Source of the DNA: Ferdinandcohnia humi_A
GTDB lineage: Bacteria; Bacillota; Bacilli; Bacillales; Bacillaceae_L
Length of the DNA: 64,000 bases
Assembly: GCA_047608075.1 (NCBI GenBank)
Contig: JBLKRX010000004.1
Span: forward strand, 124,001 to 188,000
Direction: 5' to 3'
Positions 57,445 through 64,000 of the stretch are shown here, piece after piece. The notes below the pieces were generated by a model. The model saw nothing but the letters and a program-made list of their open reading frames with translations, did no database searches and had not been told where the DNA came from. How positions within the stretch are numbered: position 1 is the first letter of the stretch; each line of letters begins with the position of its first letter. Position numbers and translations under genes: made by a program.

Positions 57445-58608
57445 TTAAGGTGATTTTGTAAATGACCCTACTGTTCGTTTAAATAGCTTCCACCATCCTG
57501 CAGCATCAATATCCTCACCAGCCACAAGAGGACTTTCACTTAGTACCTTACCGTCTTTTTTGATGACTAATTTTCCTATTTCGTCACCTTTTTTGATTGG
57601 AGCGTTAATTTTTTCGGCTACTATAATTTCTTTCTTAACATCATCAATTTTTTCGCCTTTTTTCGTTAAGAGTGAAATCGGTTCCGAAGTAAATAATTTA
57701 ACGGTTTTTTCACTACCTTTACTAACCTTCACATTTGAAACCTCTTGATTACGTTCATATAAAGGGTGCGTCTTATATTGACTAAATCCATAATCTAGCA
57801 TTTTTGTCACCTGAGCATTACGATCCTTTGGTGTAGGTGCCCCAAAAATGACGGAAATTAACCGCATATCATCTTTTACAGCTGTTGCTGTTAAGCAATA
57901 TTTTGCCTCTGTGGTAAATCCTGTTTTTAAACCATCAACTCCAGGATAAAATTTCACAAGTCGATTTGTATTTACTAGCCAAAATTTATTATCCGAATTT
58001 TGACGTAAATATTCTTCATACTTTCCAGTAAATTTAGTAATGTCCTCGTACTTAAGTAATTCTTTAGATATGATTGCCATATCATAAGCCGTGCTGTAAT
58101 GATTTTCAGCAGGAAGACCAGTTGGGTTTTGGAATAATGTATTTTTTAACCCCAAATCCTCCGCCTTTTTATTCATCATCTCAACAAAAGCTTCTTCAGA
58201 ACCAGCAACTTTTTCGGCCATTGCGACGGATGCATCATTACCTGATCCTATTGCAATTCCTTTTAACATTTCCTCAACGGTCATTTCTTCTCCTGGTTCA
58301 AGGAATATTTGTGAGCCCCCCATTGAAGCTGCATGCTCACTCGTACGAACCTTTTCAGAATAGGAGATGCTGCCATTATCAAGTGCTTCCATAATTAAGA
58401 GCAGAGTCATAATTTTAGTCATACTTGCAGGTGGTAGCTTTTCATTACTATTTTTCTCATAAAGAACTTTGCCAGTATCTCGCTCAATCAAAATTGCAGA
58501 TTTTGCATTATTAGCTAAATCCACTGTTGCTACTTCAGCAGAAGCAAAAGGGCTACTTACAGAAAACAGGATTGTAAAAGTTAACAGACTAATAAAGATG
58601 CGTTTCAT
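57445..58608 (-). CDS. dacF: D-alanyl-D-alanine carboxypeptidase DacF
   Basis: About 387 residues from ATG 58608 (GGAGGG 8 nt upstream). A signal peptide (ISLLTFTILFSVSSPFASA) is followed by the SxxK box PPASMTKIMT, the SGN box (IGSGNDAS) and the KTG box (GLKTGFT). Sporulation-specific PBP upstream of spoIIA. A sigma-F-like promoter precedes it. Confidence 0.95.
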   Translation of the reverse strand: MKRIFISLLTFTILFSVSSPFASAEVATVDLANNAKSAILIERDTGKVLYEKNSNEKLPPASMTKIMTLLLIMEALDNGSISYSEKVRTSEHAASMGGSQIFLEPGEEMTVEEMLKGIAIGSGNDASVAMAEKVAGSEEAFVEMMNKKAEDLGLKNTLFQNPTGLPAENHYSTAYDMAIISKELLKYEDITKFTGKYEEYLRQNSDNKFWLVNTNRLVKFYPGVDGLKTGFTTEAKYCLTATAVKDDMRLISVIFGAPTPKDRNAQVTKMLDYGFSQYKTHPLYERNQEVSNVKVSKGSEKTVKLFTSEPISLLTKKGEKIDDVKKEIIVAEKINAPIKKGDEIGKLVIKKDGKVLSESPLVAGEDIDAAGWWKLFKRTVGSFTKSP

Positions 58609-58637
58609 CTCCAAACCCTCCATTCTTTATACTTTCC

Positions 58638-58666
58638 CATTTTTACCAACAAAACAAAAATTATAC
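58638..58666 (-). promoter_or_regulatory. Sigma-F-like promoter of dacF
   Basis: Minus strand GTATA (58662-58666), 14 nt, GGTAAAAATG (58638-58647), close to the sigma-F consensus except a slightly short spacer. About 30 nt before the dacF start. Confidence 0.55.
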
Positions 58667-58760
58667 AAAGAAATAAATTTAAACTCTCCGTACGTAAATT
58701 CTTTCACAACAAAAATTAGAAGCCGTCAAAACCGAGAATAATCCCCTTTGGAGTCCAATA

Positions 58761-58797
58761 AAAAAACCCACTTCACAGCCGTATGAAGTGAGGGGCA
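58761..58797 (-). terminator. Hairpin between pdp and dacF
   Basis: CACTTCA (58769-58775) and TGAAGTG (58784-58790), preceded on the plus strand by an A-run that gives the U-tract. Confidence 0.65.
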
Positions 58798-58845
58798 TTT
58801 AGTTCTGCGCGTGTTTTGGGTTCAATTATTATATTTTTGACTATA

Positions 58846-58878
58846 AAAATAAACAGCAGGGAATACTCCTCCCTGCTG
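58846..58878 (-). terminator. Terminator of the pnp-pdp transcript
   Basis: Perfect arms CAGCAGGGA (58854-58862) and TCCCTGCTG (58870-58878), A-rich to the left, 13 nt after the pdp stop. Confidence 0.82.
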
Positions 58879-58891
58879 AAAAAATTTATTG

Positions 58892-60193
58892 TTATACAAT
58901 TTTGTCTAAAATTAGTTTTGGTGGTGTTACCTGGACTTTTGAGATTTCTATGCTTTCTGATAGCTTCTTCTTAATTTCATCAATCTCTTCAAAATTACTA
59001 TGAATGGTAACAAGACTTTCTCCCTTAGTAACCTTATCCCCTATCTTCTTACGTAATACAAGGCCGACTGCTAAATCAATTGATGATTCTTTGGTTGCTC
59101 TACCTGCACCTAAAAGCATAGCAGCCGTACCAATGGAATCCGCGATAATTTCTGATACATAACCCTCTGTGTCTGCCTCGAACTCAAATTGGTATTTTGC
59201 TCTAGGTAAGTTTTCAGGAGAGTCTACAACTGATGCATCCCCGCCTTGTGAAGCAAGGAAGGTTTTGAATGTTTCTAATGCTTTGCCATTTTTAATGGAT
59301 TCCTCTAACATTTTTCTAGCATCTTCAAGAGTTTCAGCCTTTTGGGCAAGTACAACCATTTGACTACCCAGTACCAAACATAGCTCCTCCAAGTCAGCTG
59401 GTCCCTCTCCTCTCAACGTGTCAATTGCCTCTCTAACTTCATGTGCATTTCCAATCGCAAAGCCTAGTGGCTGACTCATATCAGAAATAATAGCCATCGT
59501 ATTTCTTCCAACATTATTGCCAATGTCTACCATAGTTCTTGCAAGGTCTTTCGCTTCCTCTAGATCCTTCATAAAGGCTCCAGCTCCTGTTTTGACATCA
59601 AGAACAATTGCATCTGCACCAGCTGCAATTTTTTTACTCATAATCGAGCTTGCAATTAATGGAATACTGTTGACTGTCCCAGTTACATCACGAAGCGCAT
59701 AAAGTTTCTTATCCGCGGGTGTTAAATTCCCACTTTGTCCAATGACAGCAACCTTATTTTGATTTACAAGTCGTATAAATTCTTCATTGCTTATCTCTAC
59801 GTGGAAACCAGCTACTGACTCAAGTTTATCAATAGTACCTCCAGTGTGTCCGAGACCACGTCCAGACATTTTTGCTACAGGTACTCCAACAGATGCAACA
59901 AGCGGTGCAAGTACTAATGTAGTCGTGTCACCAACTCCGCCTGTACTATGTTTATCAACCTTAATACCTTCGATTTCTGATAAATCAATTGTATCTCCAG
60001 AATGAACCATTGCCATTGTAAAATCTGCCCGTTCCTGCTTAGTCATTCCATTAAAGAAAACTGCCATTGTAAATGCACTCATTTGATAGTCAGGAATATC
60101 TCCCTTAGTATAACCATTAATAATAAATGAGATTTCTTCACTTGTGAGAGCGATTCCATCACGTTTTTTCTGAATTAAATCAACCATTCTCAT
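58892..60193 (-). CDS. pdp: Pyrimidine-nucleoside phosphorylase
   Basis: About 433 residues from ATG 60193 (AGGTG upstream). The family signature (SGRGLGHTGGTIDKLES) is present, with phosphate-binding KHSTGGVGDTTTLVLAPLVA and a C-terminal domain GRATKESSIDLAVGLVLRKK. It cleaves uridine/thymidine. Part of the deoB-punA-pdp salvage operon. Confidence 0.95.
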   Translation of the reverse strand: MRMVDLIQKKRDGIALTSEEISFIINGYTKGDIPDYQMSAFTMAVFFNGMTKQERADFTMAMVHSGDTIDLSEIEGIKVDKHSTGGVGDTTTLVLAPLVASVGVPVAKMSGRGLGHTGGTIDKLESVAGFHVEISNEEFIRLVNQNKVAVIGQSGNLTPADKKLYALRDVTGTVNSIPLIASSIMSKKIAAGADAIVLDVKTGAGAFMKDLEEAKDLARTMVDIGNNVGRNTMAIISDMSQPLGFAIGNAHEVREAIDTLRGEGPADLEELCLVLGSQMVVLAQKAETLEDARKMLEESIKNGKALETFKTFLASQGGDASVVDSPENLPRAKYQFEFEADTEGYVSEIIADSIGTAAMLLGAGRATKESSIDLAVGLVLRKKIGDKVTKGESLVTIHSNFEEIDEIKKKLSESIEISKVQVTPPKLILDKIV

Positions 60194-60233
60194 TTTTTTC
60201 ACCTAACCGTTCTTTTTAAAGTCAACCTTTGAC

Positions 60234-61055
60234 TTATACTTTTAGTTGCTTAACAATTTCTTTTACAAACGATAAAAAGTTATTTCTTACTTTTTCAGTA
60301 GTTTCAATTACCTCATCATGAGTAAGCGGCTGATCCAAGATACCCGCTGCCATATTTGAAATACAAGAAATACCTAACACCTTCATATTTGCATGTCGAG
60401 CAACAATTACCTCAGGAACTGTTGACATCCCGACTGCATCACCACCAAGAGTTCGAAGCATTCTTATTTCTGCTGGTGTTTCATAGGTTGGACCTGTATT
60501 ACCTACATAAACTCCTTCTTTTATGTCGATCTGTAAAGCTGCAGCTACATCCTTAGCTAACTTGCGAAGCTCTTTCGAATACGCTTCCGACATATCAGGG
60601 AATCGTGCTCCTAAATTTGAATCATTTGGTCCGATAAGTGGATTTTGCCCCATATTATTGATATGATCCGAAATTATCATTAAGTCTCCAGGTTCAAATG
60701 ATTCATTAATCCCGCCTGCAGCGTTCGTAACAACAAGAGTAGAAACGCCTAACTCCTTCATTACACAAACAGGAAATGTAACCTTATCAAGACTATACCC
60801 TTCATAGAAATGAAACCGCCCCTGCATAGCAACAACATACTTGCCTTGTAATGTTCCAAACACAAGCTGACCTGCATGACCCTCGACTGTTGAAACAGGA
60901 AACTCAGGAATTTGATCATATGGAACTTTAATCGGATTTTCTATCTCGTCTGCAAGTACCCCGAGTCCAGATCCTAGAATTAAACCTATTTGTGGTGTTT
61001 GTGTTATCTTCTCTTTTAAAAATTGTGCGGATTTTTCAATCAAAGCTTTATCCAT
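60234..61055 (-). CDS. punA: Purine nucleoside phosphorylase
   Basis: About 273 residues from ATG 61055 (GGAGG 9 nt upstream). Trimeric PNP family: LILGSGLGVLADEIENP, VSTVEGHAGQLVFG, GRFHFYEGY, VVTNAAGGIN and GDAVGMSTVPEV are the blocks. It phosphorolyses purine nucleosides. Operon with deoB and pdp. Confidence 0.95.
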   Translation of the reverse strand: MDKALIEKSAQFLKEKITQTPQIGLILGSGLGVLADEIENPIKVPYDQIPEFPVSTVEGHAGQLVFGTLQGKYVVAMQGRFHFYEGYSLDKVTFPVCVMKELGVSTLVVTNAAGGINESFEPGDLMIISDHINNMGQNPLIGPNDSNLGARFPDMSEAYSKELRKLAKDVAAALQIDIKEGVYVGNTGPTYETPAEIRMLRTLGGDAVGMSTVPEVIVARHANMKVLGISCISNMAAGILDQPLTHDEVIETTEKVRNNFLSFVKEIVKQLKV

Positions 61056-61132
61056 TACATATTTCCTCCAATTATCTCTCATTCGGTAGTAATTCATCTA
61101 TTATAATAAATGACCATAAATAATTACTGACT

Positions 61133-62317
61133 TTACTTTATTTCTCCTAAGAAGCTTTTTCCATGCTTAGGTAGGTTAACCTTAAAATTATCGGCGACTG
61201 TTGCTCCAATATCTGCAAACGTTGTTCGAAGTGGAAGCTCTCTTCCTCCGTTCATTTTTCGGTTATAAACTAACAATGGTACATATTCACGAGTATGATC
61301 AGTACCTGGGTGGGTCGGATCATTTCCATGGTCTGCAGTGATAATTAATAGATCATCATCTTTTAATTTCTCTAAAACCTCTGGTAAACGCTCGTCATAT
61401 TCCTCCAACGCCTCCGCGTATCCTTTAGGATCTCTACGATGACCATATAATGCATCAAAATCAACGAGATTTAAAAAGCTTAAGCCAGTAAAGTCCATAT
61501 CAAGAGTTTCAACGATTTTATCCATTCCATCCATATTTGACTTCGTACGTAATGTTTGAGTAACTCCCTCACCGTCGTATATATCTGAAATCTTCCCAAT
61601 CGCAATAACATCATAGCCGCTGTCGCTTAACTCATTCATAACAGTTCTTTCAAATGGCTTCAACGCATAATCATGGCGATTTGCTGTACGTCTAAAGTTA
61701 CCTAACTCCCCGACAAATGGGCGAGCAATAACGCGTCCCACCATATACTTATCATCAAGGGTCAATTCTCGGCAAATTTCACAGATTTTATATAATTCAT
61801 CCAATGGGACAATTTCCTCATGCGCAGCGATTTGTAAAACAGAATCGGCAGATGTATAGATAATAAGCTTTCCTGTTTTCATATGCTCTTCGCCAAGCTC
61901 ATCTATGATTTCTGTACCAGATGCTGGCTTGTTTCCTAATATACCTCGCCCTGTCCGTTTCTCGATTTCATCTAAAAGCTCTTTTGGAAATCCTTCTGGA
62001 AAGACTTGAAAAGGTGTTTCAATATGAAGGCCCATAATTTCCCAATGTCCAGTCATTGTATCTTTTCCATTAGAGGCCTCTTGCATTTTTGTGTAATACG
62101 CTAATGGTTTTTCTACTCGTTGAATTCCTTTTATTTCTTTTATGTTACTTAATCCTAGCTTTGCCATATTTGGCATATGTAGTCCATTTTGTGTTTCAGC
62201 AATATGTCCTAACGTATCTGAACCCTCGTCACCAAACTTCTTAGCATCAGGTGCTTCTCCAATACCTACGGAATCCATCACAATTAAAAAGATTCGTTTA
62301 TAAGAGTAATCTGGCAT
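61133..62317 (-). CDS. deoB: Phosphopentomutase
   Basis: A 394-residue alkaline-phosphatase-superfamily enzyme interconverting ribose-1-P/deoxyribose-1-P and the 5-phosphates. Metal and nucleophile motifs are visible: IVMDSVGIGEAPD, the Thr in GKDTMTGHWE and LIITADHGNDPTH at the C-terminus. It heads the nucleoside-salvage operon and lies downstream of xerD. Confidence 0.96.
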   Translation of the reverse strand: MPDYSYKRIFLIVMDSVGIGEAPDAKKFGDEGSDTLGHIAETQNGLHMPNMAKLGLSNIKEIKGIQRVEKPLAYYTKMQEASNGKDTMTGHWEIMGLHIETPFQVFPEGFPKELLDEIEKRTGRGILGNKPASGTEIIDELGEEHMKTGKLIIYTSADSVLQIAAHEEIVPLDELYKICEICRELTLDDKYMVGRVIARPFVGELGNFRRTANRHDYALKPFERTVMNELSDSGYDVIAIGKISDIYDGEGVTQTLRTKSNMDGMDKIVETLDMDFTGLSFLNLVDFDALYGHRRDPKGYAEALEEYDERLPEVLEKLKDDDLLIITADHGNDPTHPGTDHTREYVPLLVYNRKMNGGRELPLRTTFADIGATVADNFKVNLPKHGKSFLGEIK

Positions 62318-62667
62318 TCTATTCCCTCCACATTCAATCTATGCTATATTTTCCCCTTCAAAATACAACTTACTCACACTTTTACAACTAAGGAACAAAA
62401 ACTAATTGAGCAACGTCCTCGAAAAAGCCACGCTTTTTTCTTGGTGCGATGATTATGCTACCGTTGTTTTCCGGGTCCTGCTGCAACGTCTTCATTCGGA
62501 CTTTCTACGCTTCATTCGTCAGAGGTCTGACATCTTGAGTATAAAGTGGTATGGTAGGTGATTGCAAGTAGAATACTAGTATTTCACCAATCTTTTCTTA
62601 TTTTTGAAGCCTGGCCTACTTTAAATTAGAAAAACTAGACTTTGAGTCTAGCTTTCTAGTAAAATTA
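62318..62667. other. Intergenic region between deoB and xerD
   Basis: Holds an unexplained GC-richer block (about 62,403-62,530) with a hairpin AAAAAGC/GCTTTTT near 62,421, then the xerD terminator at 62,631-62,655. No gene is supported. Confidence 0.6.
62631..62655 (-). terminator. Terminator of xerD
   Basis: CTAGAC (62635-62640) and GTCTAG (62646-62651), A-rich to the left, 17 nt after the xerD stop. Confidence 0.65.
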
Positions 62668-63558
62668 TTAAGCTCTTGGATGATAGGTTTTATACACATC
62701 TTTTAAGCGCGCTTTTGTGACATGAGTATATATTTGTGTTGTTGAAATATCGGCATGGCCTAGCATTTCCTGAACAGCTCTTAAGTCTGCACCATTTTCC
62801 AACAAATGCGTAGCAAAGGAATGCCTAAGCGTATGTGGTGTTAATTCTTTTTCGATTCGTGCATGCTCCGCTATTTTCTTGAGATTTTTCCAAAATCCCT
62901 GTCTTGTGAGGCGATTACCATGGTGATTTACAAAAAAGGCATCCGTTTTATTTTTTTTAACTAACTGGCCACGGGCATTTTCCATATAATTATGTAACGC
63001 CTTGGTTGCAACACTTCCTAATGGTACGATCCGCTCTTTACTTCCTTTTCCTAAACATCTTATAAACCCCATGGACAGATGAATATCAGAAAGATTTAGG
63101 TTTACTAGCTCGCTTACACGTATTCCAGTGGCATAAAGAAGTTCGAGCATGGCTTTATCACGAATTCCAAGGGGCTTGTCTAGCTGTGGGGCGTCTAACA
63201 ACGCTTCTACTTCAGCTATGTTTAAAACTTTTGGCAAGGCTCTTTCCGTTTGCGGAGATTCTATATGTACTGCTGGATCACTATTTGTCACTTTTTCTCT
63301 ATATAAAAATTGATGAAAGGAACGAATCGAAGCAACATGACGTGCAAGAGTTTTTGATGAATTCCCTTGCTCTTTTAAATACTTAAGAAAATGGATAATA
63401 TGAAGTCGATTCACCTCATTAAAGGATGCTACATTCTCAACTTTATTGAGATAAAGATAGTATTTTTTTAAATCTCTTTCATAAGATACAATCGTATTGT
63501 TAGCAAGTCTTCGCTCTACAACTAGGTAATGCAGATAATCTTTCAGTTGATCTTCCAA
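62668..63558 (-). CDS. xerD: Site-specific tyrosine recombinase XerD
   Basis: A 296-residue XerD: catalytic R in YATGIRVSEL, H-x-x-R in TPHTLRHSFATHLL, H in MLGHADISTTQIYTH and Y in the same block. Resolves chromosome dimers at dif with XerC. Its neighbour yqzK is conserved in Bacillus, confirming the host context. Confidence 0.96.
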   Translation of the reverse strand: MEDQLKDYLHYLVVERRLANNTIVSYERDLKKYYLYLNKVENVASFNEVNRLHIIHFLKYLKEQGNSSKTLARHVASIRSFHQFLYREKVTNSDPAVHIESPQTERALPKVLNIAEVEALLDAPQLDKPLGIRDKAMLELLYATGIRVSELVNLNLSDIHLSMGFIRCLGKGSKERIVPLGSVATKALHNYMENARGQLVKKNKTDAFFVNHHGNRLTRQGFWKNLKKIAEHARIEKELTPHTLRHSFATHLLENGADLRAVQEMLGHADISTTQIYTHVTKARLKDVYKTYHPRA

Positions 63559-63564
63559 TGACTC

Positions 63565-63789
63565 CTACTCCCCATTTCGATAAAAGAACAATAATCTTTC
63601 AAATAGGCTTTCCTCCTCATCAACCATAGTGGAAGCCTTTACTGAAGAACCCTCTGGTTCATCATACTTATGATAATTTTGATATTCTTCATTAATCCAT
63701 ATAATACCATAATAAAATAATACCGTGCAGCCAGTAAACAATACAAATACTTTTAGTGTATCATAGACAACTCGTAACCATTGTTTCAT
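63565..63789 (-). CDS. yqzK: DUF4227 membrane protein, YqzK
   Basis: A 74-residue protein with one N-terminal transmembrane helix (TLKVFVLFTGCTVLFYYGII) and an acidic, Tyr-rich cytoplasmic part (EEYQNYHKYDEPEG). Located directly upstream of xerD, as in Bacillus. Function unknown. Confidence 0.88.
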   Translation of the reverse strand: MKQWLRVVYDTLKVFVLFTGCTVLFYYGIIWINEEYQNYHKYDEPEGSSVKASTMVDEEESLFERLLFFYRNGE

Positions 63790-64000
63790 CTAGTAATCCT
63801 CCAATATAACACTTTATATTAGAAGATATGCCAAAATTATTTGATTTTATACATCTAATCTTATTTAAATTTAAATAGCTACGTTAATAAGATAGCTAAA
63901 TTGCTTGATTCCTACGGGGAAGAATTATTCAATACTATTTCTCATTTAGAAGTAAACTAGTAAGAAATGCGCAAGTGCCTTAAAAGAGGAACGTCAACTA
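63790..64000. other. Right-edge intergenic sequence
   Basis: AT-rich sequence upstream of yqzK. From 63,963 it matches the first part of the family A repeat (GCGCAAGTGCCTTA, AGAGGAACGTCAACT), cut by the window end. Confidence 0.6.
63963..64000. repeat. Dispersed intergenic repeat, family A, copy 4 (partial)
   Basis: Only the first part is in the window: AATGCGCAAGTGCCTTA followed by AGAGGAACGTCAACT, matching copies 1 and 3 in order. Confidence 0.65.

Noticed and set aside
1..64000. tRNA or rRNA genes
   Set aside because: No cloverleaf-like or rRNA-like stretches were recognised in either strand.

Overview
The window comes from a low-GC, spore-forming Bacillaceae chromosome carrying a large contractile-tailed (myovirus-type) prophage. 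Positions 1 to about 46,375 are prophage, and its left end lies outside the window. Positions 46,375-64,000 are host chromosome with the conserved order ppiB-ypuA-lysA-spoVA-spoIIA-dacF-pdp-punA-deoB-xerD-yqzK. The host assignment rests on SpoIIAA/SpoIIAB/SigF, the full spoVA operon and XerD next to YqzK.

Prophage, read along its (mostly minus-strand) transcription. Positions 1-14,632 hold the virion genes: baseplate J, XkdS/R/Q/P-like baseplate proteins, tape measure, a tail chaperone with a -1 frameshift extension, tube, sheath, connectors, capsid, scaffold, minor head protein, portal and large terminase. Positions 14,793-20,867 hold an amidoligase-like enzyme, a COG2401-type ABC-ATPase/acetyltransferase fusion, a plus-strand DUF3231 gene, a complete phage ppiB, a tyrosine recombinase and a TerS-like protein. 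Positions 21,070-24,084 hold two HEPN-motif proteins flanking a repeat-rich noncoding stretch, a sigma-region-4-like protein and a dNMP kinase. Positions 24,232-28,366 are an AlwI-type restriction endonuclease with a fused double adenine methyltransferase. Positions 28,518-46,000 hold small early genes, the regulator, nucleotide metabolism (ThyX, dUTPase, thymidine kinase, NrdA/NrdB), DNA metabolism (Hjc-like, Cas4-like nuclease, family A polymerase, PhoH, SSB) and a phage sigma factor.

Regulatory structure is unusually legible. Nine minus-strand sites share a GTCAC-N15/16-TCGACAT architecture in front of the nucleotide, replication and sigma genes and look like promoters of the phage sigma factor; two sit in tandem before its own gene. 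A second motif, paired CGTAAT half-sites 8 bp apart, overlies sigma-A-like promoters, including that of the small HTH regulator. A third is a four-copy array of AAGTG-N3-CACTT palindromes before an EVE-like gene.

Most striking signal: by eye I find 31 GATC sites in the prophage, and 30 of them lie inside GGGATC/GATCCC. The host part has about as many GATC sites in less than half the length, in all contexts. The prophage also interrupts host ppiB at its right junction while carrying its own intact, divergent ppiB.

Host region: the sporulation genes are intact. Two families of dispersed intergenic repeats occur. One, with terminal inverted repeats, lies between a sigma-H-like promoter and the ribosome binding site of spoIIAA. 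No tRNA, rRNA or CRISPR array was seen. Motif counts were made by reading, not by computation.
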